Source of the DNA: a bacterium 336/3 | Lineage (GTDB): Bacteria; Bacteroidota; Bacteroidia; Cytophagales; Thermonemataceae | Direction: 5' to 3' | NCBI GenBank assembly: GCA_001281695.1 | Contig: LJIE01000001.1 | Span: 1,316,586 to 1,380,585, forward strand | Length of the DNA stretch: 64,000 bases | Shown: positions 50,615-58,827 of the stretch, one piece after another | Layout of the letters: every line of letters begins with the position of its first letter | Numbering within the stretch: the stretch's first letter is position 1 | The notes under the pieces: generated by a model | Seen by the model: only the letters and a program-made list of their open reading frames with translations | The model's database searches: none | What the model was told of the DNA's origin: nothing | Position numbers and translations under genes: made by a program

Positions 50615-51264
50615 TGCTGGTTTTGAATCATGATAGGTGTATCAAAGAATTCATTTACAAAGTTTTTATTTTTAAAAAACTTCATGGCTGAAAGTTTATC
50701 TACCCAAATAGTCAGATAAAAAGTAGTTCCAGAATCTTTTTTTAGTTTCATAGATTTGATAATACCTTTTGCTGTTGAAAAATTAATTTGATTTTCTGAG
50801 GGAGTCATAACACACCAATAGTTCCCATTTTGTGATGGAAATTCAGCAAAACTTCTGATATCAAGAACTATATAAAAATCAACAATTCCTTTTTTGCCAT
50901 ATTTTTTTTCAGTTCTATCATACCAAGCCTGATTGAACCAAGTTTTAGCATCTTTTTCGGTTTTCCAAAGATAGATACCACCAAACTGTTTGTGATTTTC
51001 GGTAAAAGAATATAATTTCTGGTTAAGCCCTTTAATAGCTTTGTATTCAGGAATGGATTCTTCCATTTTGCCAATAATTAAACTCCGCCAAGCATACCAA
51101 GGCTTTTTAACTTTCGTAATGGTCAAAATAGTTGATGAAGTAGTATCAGTAATAACACTTTGATAAGGTTTTAATGCTTGTGTACTATTTACATGATTCC
51201 CATTACATGAAACGACACTTTGTGAAAGCATCACAACTACTATAAGAAGTCTATAAGTTGCCAT
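50611..51264 (-). CDS. Lipoprotein with dimeric alpha-beta barrel (YdhR/ABM-like) domain
   Basis: 217 aa with lipobox VVSC (Cys20). The segment PWYAWRSLIIGKMEESIPEYKAIKG ... GIYLWKTEKDAKTWFNQAWYDRTEKKYG resembles the ferredoxin-like monooxygenase fold of YdhR-type proteins. The rest is less clear. It overlaps the SDR start by 4 bp (ATGA) and a candidate ECF promoter lies 31 bases upstream. It may be an envelope stress or lipid-modification protein; function unproven. Confidence 0.68.
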   Translation of the reverse strand: MATYRLLIVVVMLSQSVVSCNGNHVNSTQALKPYQSVITDTTSSTILTITKVKKPWYAWRSLIIGKMEESIPEYKAIKGLNQKLYSFTENHKQFGGIYLWKTEKDAKTWFNQAWYDRTEKKYGKKGIVDFYIVLDIRSFAEFPSQNGNYWCVMTPSENQINFSTAKGIIKSMKLKKDSGTTFYLTIWVDKLSAMKFFKNKNFVNEFFDTPIMIQNQQ

Positions 51265-51295
51265 TTTTTTTAAGGTTTTAAATGTGAAACAACTC

Positions 51296-51323
51296 TTAGA
51301 CAGAAAATTTAAAATGTGTTACA
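51296..51323 (-). promoter_or_regulatory. Candidate ECF sigma promoter (TGTAAC-N16-GTCTAA)
   Basis: On the minus strand TGTAAC (51323-51318), a 16-base spacer and GTCTAA (51301-51296) fit the AAC-type -35 and TCTA-type -10 of many ECF promoters. The -10 ends 31 bases before the ATG at 51264, which starts the lipoprotein-SDR-sigma unit, so autoregulation is plausible. Nothing else with coding signal is seen in 51265-51544. Confidence 0.55.
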
Positions 51324-51544
51324 AAGTTTCAATTTTTTCAAATAAATACACAATATGGTTTCTTTATAAAGGTTTTTCCTGAATGTTTAGACATGCCTCT
51401 AATTTGTTTTATTTTGCAATATGCTATTACTTTCATCCCAAAGTAAATGTGCTTTTCTAAATCATAACTATCTTTTGAGGAGAGTATAGCCCTATTTTTA
51501 TCAAAATACTTACCACTTTCTCTATCCAAAAAATGTAATTAATA

Positions 51545-52357
51545 TTATTTTCGCTGATGCTGAGTCATACCACCCATAACTTTTTCCATAATTTTTACTT
51601 TACCCCATCTTGGAACAGTTCTTAGAGAATAAACTAATAATTTTGTTAAAAAACCAGGTAAAACGGTTGTTTTACGTCCTAAAGCCTTTAAAATTGGAAT
51701 ACCAACTTGAGAAGGTGTCATAGACATAGACATTTTCATATTGGCTCGCTGACTAAATCCACTTTCTACAGGTCCAGGTGCAGCAGCCAAAACATCAACA
51801 CCATATGGCTTTAGTTCTACAGCCAAAGCTTCTGCCAAACTTTGTACATAGGCTTTTGTAGCTGCATAATTTGCGGCAAAGGGTGTTCCTTGAAAACTAA
51901 CCATTGAACTCATTAAAATAATTCCTCCCCGTTTTTGTTGTACAAATTGCTGACTGTAATAATGTGTGAGAGTTAATAATGCTTCGCAATTTACTTTCAG
52001 CATATTGATTTCTGAATGTATTGAACTATCAATAAATCTTCCTGATGTTCCATAACCTGCGGAAGCAATTAAAAGCCCAACATTTAAACCTTGTGTTGCT
52101 TGGATAATTTTGTCAATTCCATCTGCTTCTGAAACGTCAGAAGCAACAATTTTTATTTTAATATTGGTGTTTATTTTTAGTTGAGTTTCAATTTCTTGTA
52201 GTTTTTCTAAATTTCTTGAGTTGATAACAAGATTTAACCCAGCGGAAGCTAGTTGAGTAGCTAATTCAAGTCCAATTCCTGAGGAAGCACCTGTAATAAT
52301 AGCCCATTCACCATATTTAGTTTTGAGCCTTGTTTTTTCGTTATTGGATAGTTTCAT
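51545..52357 (-). CDS. Short-chain dehydrogenase/reductase
   Basis: 270 aa. ITGASSGIGLELATQL, YAATKAYVQS (catalytic Tyr and Lys) and APGPVESGFS are classical SDR features, closest to the same subgroup as the SDR at 37 kb. The substrate is not known. It lies 11 bp downstream of the SRPBCC-DinB gene, so the two probably share a transcript. Intact, unlike the neighbouring SDR. Confidence 0.9.
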   Translation of the reverse strand: MKLSNNEKTRLKTKYGEWAIITGASSGIGLELATQLASAGLNLVINSRNLEKLQEIETQLKINTNIKIKIVASDVSEADGIDKIIQATQGLNVGLLIASAGYGTSGRFIDSSIHSEINMLKVNCEALLTLTHYYSQQFVQQKRGGIILMSSMVSFQGTPFAANYAATKAYVQSLAEALAVELKPYGVDVLAAAPGPVESGFSQRANMKMSMSMTPSQVGIPILKALGRKTTVLPGFLTKLLVYSLRTVPRWGKVKIMEKVMGGMTQHQRK

Positions 52358-52368
52358 TTGGATAAAGG

Positions 52369-53496
52369 TTATTTAGTTGGAAACTTACTTGATAATTTGA
52401 TGCTTTGTATTTGTTCAATATGTCTTTCTAAGTGTGCGGACATCAATAAAAGTGTTTGATACAAATCTATCTTACCTGTTAATGGATGTTTCCAGTAACG
52501 ATTTCTTAAATCATCTTTTGTAGATTCAATGTAAATAAGTGTTTTGTTTCTCTGATTCTGGAAAGTAACAATAGCTTCTTGTATGTTAGCGAATTTGTTG
52601 GATGGTTTAAAAACTTCAGGACTTTTTGCTTTCCATTTCCTATTGGTCATTTTTGGTTGTATTTCATTGTCTTGTATTTTTATTTTTTTTCTCAGTTTTG
52701 GGTCAGCAGGTCGTTGCATTTCTTTTTCGAGAATTTTTGAAAATTCCAATTCAGCTAAAGTAATATGTTCTATACATTCGGCAATAGTCCACTTGTTCTC
52801 AGACAGTCTATAATTTAATTGTACTTCAGTTAGATTTTGTATTGCTTCATTAAATTTTAACATTGAGTTATTTAAAATTTCTTTCATTTTCATTTTTTCC
52901 TTTTCGGTTAGTTGAGGTGTTGTTTCCTCTGCTCTTGTTTTTATTACTTCGAGCCAGTGTTCGTGAAGATTAAGTAGTTTATTAGGTTGAAATACTTTTT
53001 GTAGGAAAGTCAAAAAACCATTTTGGGCTTCTGGTGTTATTAGCCTACAACCATTGGCCGTTGGTACAATTACCCAAGCGTGATAGGCTGTTAGATTTCC
53101 TCTGCGGACTTCCCAAGCCATTCTTTCATTAGGTACAAACTCTTTCATAATAGGCACAAGATGTAAGCCCATGGTATGCATTTTAAAAGCCAAATTATTT
53201 TTCAAAGTTGTTGCAGTAATATCTAAATATTCTACTGGGCTTTCTACGCCTTTATAAAAGGTATGCCATTTTTTTGCATCAATTAAAATATTCCAAACCG
53301 TTTCAGGTTTGGCATTGATTTCAATTTCGTTATGAACATACCATTTGGCTTTTGAAGGATTAAATTCTTCTGGCCATACCACGAGATTGGTAGAAGGGGA
53401 GAACTTCTTGGTCTTATAAGACTTTACAGCATTGTTTTGTGCAAAAACAGAGAATGTTAAAGCAAATAATGTGAGTATGAAAATGAATTTTGCCAT
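52369..53496 (-). CDS. Exported SRPBCC-DinB fusion protein
   Basis: 375 aa. Signal peptide (MAKFIFILTLFALTFSVFAQ), then an SRPBCC domain (about 48-185; EINAKPETVWNILIDAKKWHTFYKG), then a DinB-like four-helix domain (about 205-370; LSENKWTIAECIEHITLAE and LLLMSAHLERHIEQIQ, each with the metal-binding His). Two ligand- or metal-binding folds on one exported chain is unusual. It heads a two-gene unit with the SDR and follows the Crp-family regulator. Confidence 0.82.
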   Translation of the reverse strand: MAKFIFILTLFALTFSVFAQNNAVKSYKTKKFSPSTNLVVWPEEFNPSKAKWYVHNEIEINAKPETVWNILIDAKKWHTFYKGVESPVEYLDITATTLKNNLAFKMHTMGLHLVPIMKEFVPNERMAWEVRRGNLTAYHAWVIVPTANGCRLITPEAQNGFLTFLQKVFQPNKLLNLHEHWLEVIKTRAEETTPQLTEKEKMKMKEILNNSMLKFNEAIQNLTEVQLNYRLSENKWTIAECIEHITLAELEFSKILEKEMQRPADPKLRKKIKIQDNEIQPKMTNRKWKAKSPEVFKPSNKFANIQEAIVTFQNQRNKTLIYIESTKDDLRNRYWKHPLTGKIDLYQTLLLMSAHLERHIEQIQSIKLSSKFPTK

Positions 53497-53562
53497 TGCA
53501 ATTAAATTTAAATTACAATGTAAATTTCAGTAAACTAGAAGATTCTAAACGATAACAAATGT

Positions 53563-54144
53563 TTATACTTTTGGGATTTTGGCTTTTTTTAGTCGACTTA
53601 AATGTACAGAAGTTATACCCAAATATGAAGCAATCATGTGTTGTGGTACTCTATTATGAATATCAGGAAAAATGGCTGTTATATTATCATAACGCTGTTT
53701 AGGCGTTCTTATATACATGTTTTTAATTCGGTCATCTTGATAAATAAAGTAAAATTCAGCAATTAGTCGCCCCATTTTCTGACCTTCTCTAAGGTTTTTA
53801 TAACCCCATTCTATAGCAGAACGTGGTAAAATAACAGTTTCTGTTTCTTCTAATGTCTGTAAACTATAAATGGAAGGTTTTTTTTGAATGAAATTTGAAT
53901 AATCAGCTATAAATTGATTTTCAAGTGCAAAATGTATACTATGTTCTACTCCGTTATGGTCAGTTATTAAAACTCTGATAAGTCCTTTATTAATAAAGAA
54001 TATTTCATTTGGAATAGCATTAGGTTGACTTATTGTTTCCTGTCGTTTAAATGTTTTGGTAATAGTTTGACTAAGAAAATCATTGAGTTCATTTTCTGAA
54101 ACAGTAATCATTTGTTTCATTACTTGTCTAATTTGCTGCTCCAT
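53563..54144 (-). CDS. Crp/Fnr family transcriptional regulator
   Basis: 193 aa. A cyclic-nucleotide-type beta-roll (about 20-125; PNEIFFINKGLIRVLITDHNGVEHSIHF) and a C-terminal helix-turn-helix (VPQHMIASYLGITSVHLSRLKK). No Fe-S cysteines are seen, so it is not FNR-like in ligand. It lies 66 bp upstream of the SRPBCC-DinB gene on the same strand and may regulate the SDR region. Confidence 0.9.
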   Translation of the reverse strand: MEQQIRQVMKQMITVSENELNDFLSQTITKTFKRQETISQPNAIPNEIFFINKGLIRVLITDHNGVEHSIHFALENQFIADYSNFIQKKPSIYSLQTLEETETVILPRSAIEWGYKNLREGQKMGRLIAEFYFIYQDDRIKNMYIRTPKQRYDNITAIFPDIHNRVPQHMIASYLGITSVHLSRLKKAKIPKV

Positions 54145-54405
54145 TTATTTTAAATGAGTGTTTAATGTATTAACACAATTGTAGAATTAAAACCAATCTG
54201 CTTGGCTAATATACAAATTTTAAACAAACAAAAAAGTTGAGCTTTAATTTAGCTAGAAGCTTTTATTGAATAAATTACATGATGTTAAGCTTATTATGTT
54301 TTTCACATAAAACTGTTTATCCTATATCTATTAATCAATAAAAAACATCAAAAATGGGTATAATATTTTGTAGAATTTAATTGAAATTATAAATTTTAGA
54401 TTGTT

Positions 54406-54942
54406 TTATTCCTCATAAGACTGGAGTTTTTTAGCTAAGAAATGTAAGACTCTATTCAAATCTTTTTTAAGATTAGGTTTAATTGGAATATAAATAGTAG
54501 GTTTTTCATGTCCTGTTGAAATTGCTCCTAATTCTGAATCTATAACCCATTCTAACTTATCAAGATTCTTCATGGATTTACTAAAAAACACAATAAGTTC
54601 TCCATTACAATTGCTATCTTTCTTATTTGCTAGGGTAATATTTTTTCTGTCTAATAGAAGGAAATTAATTCTTTCATTGTATTGCATGCACATATTATCT
54701 CCTACAATTTTAATGGCAATACTCAAAGCATTGTTATTAGCTTTTCTCATTAAACCAAACCTTATTGAAAAACCAATACTTCGGGTTTCATTTTTATCAG
54801 TAAATAAAACAGATGAGAAAACAGTATCTTTTTTACCAAAACTTTCCCACATAACTAAGGAGTCTAATAAAAAGCCATTTTTTTGACTATAAACCAAGTT
54901 TGTAGAAAGGATAAATAAAAGTGTAAGAATCAGTTTTTTCAT
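54406..54942 (-). CDS. Secreted protein of unknown function
   Basis: 178 aa from ATG 54942 (an in-frame start at 54984 adds 14 residues and hides the signal peptide MKKLILTLLFILSTNLVYSQ). The mature protein is mixed, with VLFTDKNETRSIGFSIRFGLM and a late STGHEKPTIYIPIKPNLKK. No family is recognised. It is monocistronic and has 260 bp of AT-rich DNA on its downstream side. Confidence 0.6.
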   Translation of the reverse strand: MKKLILTLLFILSTNLVYSQKNGFLLDSLVMWESFGKKDTVFSSVLFTDKNETRSIGFSIRFGLMRKANNNALSIAIKIVGDNMCMQYNERINFLLLDRKNITLANKKDSNCNGELIVFFSKSMKNLDKLEWVIDSELGAISTGHEKPTIYIPIKPNLKKDLNRVLHFLAKKLQSYEE

Positions 54943-55004
54943 AGAAAAATATTTTGTTGGATTGGTTAGAAGATAATTGGACATACAAAATTACAAAAAA
55001 TAAA

Positions 55005-55035
55005 AAAACCTCTGTAAAATATTTACAGAGGTTTT
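55005..55035. terminator. Terminator after the Spy-like gene
   Basis: AAAACCTCTGTAAA / TTTACAGAGGTTTT is a perfect 14-bp stem with a 3-nt loop downstream of the minus-strand gene at 55065-55577. Confidence 0.9.
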
Positions 55036-55064
55036 GTGGCGTTTAACAACGCATATACTATCCA

Positions 55065-55577
55065 TTATAAATCATCTTCTTCAGTATCAAGTTCGTCTTC
55101 TTGCATTTCTTCTAAACCTCCTTGATCTGTTCCATTGAGTTTTCTACCTTTTCCCCCTTTGCTTTTATTATTTTTACGTTCTTGAGCTTTTTGTTTCATT
55201 TGAGCTTTTAAAGCTTCATAATCAGTTTTTTGTTTGTTATTAAGCAAAGCAATTGTTTTTGTATCCCTTACTTGGTTTGCCTCTTTGATTCTCTCTCTAT
55301 AAGCTTTGATATCTACAGCTTCACCTGTTTTGCGTTTAGTTTGTACTTCTTGACGTATGCTGGCAATTTGTAAGGCTGTTTCTTTGTTGATAGAACCTAT
55401 TTGAGTACTTTGCTCACCATTTAATTTGAGCCTTTTGGTCATCATTTGAGTATATCTGGCTGCTCTTTCTTCAGGATTTTTAGGTTTTTGAGCATTTCCT
55501 CCACGTCCACCACGCTGAGCAAAAGAGCTTATAGCAATCAGCAATAAAAGTGATAGAAGAACAATATTCTTTTTCAT
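55065..55577 (-). CDS. Spy/CpxP-like periplasmic protein
   Basis: 170 aa. A signal peptide (MKKNIVLLSLLLLIAISSFA) is followed by QRGGRGGN, then a helical pair with YTQMMTKRLKLNGEQSTQIGSINKETALQIASIRQE and EALKAQMKQKAQERKNN, in the style of Spy/CpxP chaperones and DUF-like Bacteroidota relatives. The C terminus is acidic (EEMQEDELDTEEDDL). A role in periplasmic folding stress is inferred. Confidence 0.72.
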   Translation of the reverse strand: MKKNIVLLSLLLLIAISSFAQRGGRGGNAQKPKNPEERAARYTQMMTKRLKLNGEQSTQIGSINKETALQIASIRQEVQTKRKTGEAVDIKAYRERIKEANQVRDTKTIALLNNKQKTDYEALKAQMKQKAQERKNNKSKGGKGRKLNGTDQGGLEEMQEDELDTEEDDL

Positions 55578-55887
55578 AATAATTTTTAATTTAAGTTTGA
55601 AGGTTAGATGATTTACTATACAAAAGGTTTAAAATATAAAATAAAAAATTATATTCTAGAAAGTATGATGAGATAAAAAGATAAAGAAAGTGTATATTTG
55701 TAGTTATGTGAAAAATAACGATTCAAATAGAGCAATATCATTTTTAGAGAATAAATATTTTAATATTTAGCATTGATTATCAATGAATTATAATGATAAA
55801 ATATGAAATTAAAATTGTGTGTAGTTTGAATACTTTTTTTATCTTTACAAAAATTATAATAACATTTCTAATAGAAAAATAATATCT
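55578..55887. other. Non-coding spacer before the ankyrin gene
   Basis: 310 AT-rich bases between divergent genes. A TATATTTG box at 55693-55700 and a TATCTTTA at 55840-55847 resemble the -7 consensus for the plus strand, the latter 40 bases before the ATG. No other structure is evident. Confidence 0.4.
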
Positions 55888-58107
55888 ATGATTCGTGTCA
55901 ATACAACCATTTTTATCTTTATAGTTAGTTTCTTATCTATATTTTCGCCAATACATATATATGCACAAGGCGATAATTTTATGGTTCAAAAATCTGGACT
56001 AAAAGTGGCTTATAGTCTACAAAACTTACGCAATGTCAAAGACAATCTGGGTAATAGTTGTGATGAATACAAAGTTACAGTTTATTTTATTAACACAACC
56101 AATGACAATTTGGGTGTGGTGAGTTCTTTGTCTGTAGTTTCTTCTCCAAATTGCGTTAGAGCAGGAAGCACCACTCCTGAAGTTCAGAAAGAGACTTTTA
56201 CACTCAATGGTGGTGATGTTACAGAAAAAACTTATACCATGTTTTTACTTACTGGTGTCACTCCAAGTAGTCAAATAAAGTTACTCATGTTGGATGTGGT
56301 AAATAACACACAAAAACAACTGAATGATCAAAAAAATAAAGAAAAACAACTTTTAGAAGAAGAACGCAAACGTCTTGAAAAAGAGAAAGAAGAAGCAAAT
56401 GCAAGAATTATCAAACAGCGTGAGGACGAGCAGAAGCGTATAGAACGCCAAAAAGAAGAAGAACGTAAATTAGAATATGATAAGATGAGCCTTGAGGATA
56501 AACGCAAGGCAGAACAACAAAAATTTGAAGCAGATAAACTTAATAAAGAGTTAGAAATCCGTAAAATGGAAAGTTCAGGGTATATTTTGTTTATGGTTGA
56601 TGTAAAAGCAGAGATTAAAATTGATGGTGTACTGATGAAGACTGTTGAGGCAAATGAAAGTTACAAGGCACTTGTCAATCCAGGTCAGGTATATATTGAA
56701 GTTACACCTGTGGTAGAGCCAAAACTTGCCATTAAGCAGGTTGCTATCATCAAAATTAAAGAACAAGTTGTAAAAACTTTTAAGTTTTATGCAAAAGTAA
56801 AAAAGAAAGAAGATGCCCGTAAAATTGCAGATGACCTTGAAAAGAAAATAGCAGAAAGCAAAAGACTTTCAGAAGAAGAAACAAGAAAACAAAGGGAAGC
56901 TCTTTTGGCAGATGCTAAAAACTATGCAGAAAGGTTAAAAAAAGGTCGTGATATGACCTTGACAGAAGTTTTGGGTGAAGATATTGTAGAGTTTGAAGGC
57001 AACGGAATAACCCCTTTTATGCAGGCATTGCTGGAAAATAAAACGAAAGAACTTACACTTTTACAACTACTTGGTACTGACATTCATCAAACAAATAAGG
57101 CTGGTGTGCCTCCTATCGCTATCATGACACTTGCCAATGCATTGGGTAAAGCAGATACCTCAGTAATACGTATGCTTGCACGCAAAAATGCCCCAAAGAG
57201 CTTCAAAGGCAATGTTTTTTTGGATAAAGAAAAGAAAAATGCTGTAAAAACACTTTTAGGGATAGCTGTTTTCTATAATAAAATAGATTTGGTTCGTTAT
57301 TTTGTGGAAAGTATGAAAGTTGATAAAAATGAAAAAATCAATGATTTGGGACAAACAGCACTGATTTTAGCAACCATCAATAATCAGAAAGATATTGTAG
57401 ATTATCTTGTAGCACAAAATGCAGATGCAAATATAAGAGATAATACGGGTAAAATTGCTTTTAACTATGCCGTCGAAAGCCTTACAACAGATGCTTCTAC
57501 ACCTATTATTACCACCCTTCTTGAGAAGAATTTAGATGTAAATATGCCTATTTCGCTTGCTGATAGCTCTACTACTAGTTTGCTTATGCTTGCAACAGAA
57601 AGAAATCAGAAAGTACTTGTAAAAAAATACTTGGAAAAAGGTGCAAAAACAGAAATAACCAATAAAAATGGTCAGACTGCTATTTTTTTAGCAAAAGACC
57701 CTCAAATATTAGAAATGTTACTAACTGCAAAAGCCAATATAGACCATACAGATGGAAAAGGGAATACTATTCTTGCCTATGTGGATAAACCTGAAAATGC
57801 CCGTTTATTGTTAGAAAAAGGAGCTAGTTTATACAAAGGCTATCCTTTGCATCGTGCTGTAGAAAATGGTTATTTGGAAGTTGTAAAGGTTTTTTTAGAG
57901 AAAGGAGCTTCTCCAAATTATACCAATATGAATGGAGAAAACACACTTCATATTGCTGTTCTTAAAGACCAACAAGAGATAGCTAAACTTTTGATGTCAA
58001 AAGGTGGTAGTCCAAAAGATAAGAACTTTCAAGGAAAATCAGCTTTAGACCTTGCCAAAGCTACAAAAAACAAAGAAATGCAAGTGATTTTGAAGAAAAA
58101 GAAATAA
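55888..58107 (+). CDS. Secreted coiled-coil/PEGA-like protein with C-terminal ankyrin repeats
   Basis: 739 aa. Signal peptide (to about 26), an Ig-like beta region (about 30-145), a charged coiled coil (about 150-225), a PEGA-like beta domain (about 230-305; SSGYILFMVDVKAEIKIDGVLMK), a second coiled coil (310-350) and about nine ankyrin-type repeats (370-739; e.g. NKAGVPPIAIM, NDLGQTALILATINNQKDIVDYLVAQNADANIRD, NMNGENTLHIAVLKDQQEIAKLLMSKG). Ankyrin repeats are usually cytoplasmic and bind proteins; a signal peptide makes it an exported binding protein. Ends at a hairpin near 58155-58184. Confidence 0.82.
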   Translation: MIRVNTTIFIFIVSFLSIFSPIHIYAQGDNFMVQKSGLKVAYSLQNLRNVKDNLGNSCDEYKVTVYFINTTNDNLGVVSSLSVVSSPNCVRAGSTTPEVQKETFTLNGGDVTEKTYTMFLLTGVTPSSQIKLLMLDVVNNTQKQLNDQKNKEKQLLEEERKRLEKEKEEANARIIKQREDEQKRIERQKEEERKLEYDKMSLEDKRKAEQQKFEADKLNKELEIRKMESSGYILFMVDVKAEIKIDGVLMKTVEANESYKALVNPGQVYIEVTPVVEPKLAIKQVAIIKIKEQVVKTFKFYAKVKKKEDARKIADDLEKKIAESKRLSEEETRKQREALLADAKNYAERLKKGRDMTLTEVLGEDIVEFEGNGITPFMQALLENKTKELTLLQLLGTDIHQTNKAGVPPIAIMTLANALGKADTSVIRMLARKNAPKSFKGNVFLDKEKKNAVKTLLGIAVFYNKIDLVRYFVESMKVDKNEKINDLGQTALILATINNQKDIVDYLVAQNADANIRDNTGKIAFNYAVESLTTDASTPIITTLLEKNLDVNMPISLADSSTTSLLMLATERNQKVLVKKYLEKGAKTEITNKNGQTAIFLAKDPQILEMLLTAKANIDHTDGKGNTILAYVDKPENARLLLEKGASLYKGYPLHRAVENGYLEVVKVFLEKGASPNYTNMNGENTLHIAVLKDQQEIAKLLMSKGGSPKDKNFQGKSALDLAKATKNKEMQVILKKKK

Positions 58108-58154
58108 GTCAAAGCTTTTTAAATAATAATTATTGAAAAAATTAAATTTTACAG

Positions 58155-58184
58155 AAAGGGAAAAAGTATTTTTTCCCTTTTTTG
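58155..58184 (+). terminator. Terminator of the ankyrin gene
   Basis: AAAGGGAAAAA and its complement TTTTTTCCCTTT form a stem with a short loop and a T-run, about 50 bases after the stop. Confidence 0.8.
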
Positions 58185-58369
58185 TTCATATACAAAGAGG
58201 AATAAAGAAATACTTATAAGCTAAAAAGTATATTCTGTATTGTAGTTGATATAAAGTGACGATAAATAGCTGTTTAGAGGAAAAAATGCATTTCAATAAA
58301 TTTTCTGACAAAAATGGATACTGTTTATATTTATTAAGTTAGTATTAATTGTAAAGACAAAAGATCAAT

Positions 58370-58783
58370 ATGTATAATGACAATTATGAAACATGCTCAA
58401 AAACTTATGTAACACTTCGTATTTATTGCGACCTTTTTCAACCAGATAAATTAACTGAATACCTTGGAATTTTGCCCTCAGAAACACAAATAAAAGGACA
58501 GGAGAGTAAACAGCTGACTAATAAATTAATTGAAAAGAATGGTTGGTTTTTGACAACAGAAAATATTATAAAATCTAAGGATAGTAGACGACACATTGAC
58601 TATTTAGCAGACAAGTTATTACCAATAAAAAGTAAATTGAAATCGCTTATTGCAGACGGGAGCGAAGTTGACATAAGCTGTTTTTGGGAATCTGAAAGTG
58701 GACAAGGTGGACCAACATTGTCGCAACAACAATTGTCAAAACTTGCGGAACTTGGTATTGAATTGTGGTTCGACATATATTAA
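58370..58783 (+). CDS. DUF4279 domain protein
   Basis: 137 aa cytoplasmic protein. YVTLRIYCDLFQPDKLTEYLGILPSETQIKGQ and DISCFWESESGQGGPTLSQQQLSKLAELGIELWFDIY match DUF4279, a small family often in toxin-immunity or accessory contexts. No function is established. Its base composition is less AT-rich than the flanks, and it is followed by a short ATAACAC string (58784-58790). Confidence 0.8.
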   Translation: MYNDNYETCSKTYVTLRIYCDLFQPDKLTEYLGILPSETQIKGQESKQLTNKLIEKNGWFLTTENIIKSKDSRRHIDYLADKLLPIKSKLKSLIADGSEVDISCFWESESGQGGPTLSQQQLSKLAELGIELWFDIY

Positions 58784-58827
58784 ATAACACTAGAACAGCT
58801 CAAGGAAAAGAAATTAGATAATTAAAA

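Noticed and set aside
51338-51529. A 63-codon open frame on the minus strand between the lipoprotein and SDR genes
   Set aside because: It has no recognisable motif or good start and lies in an AT-rich spacer; it looks like a chance frame.
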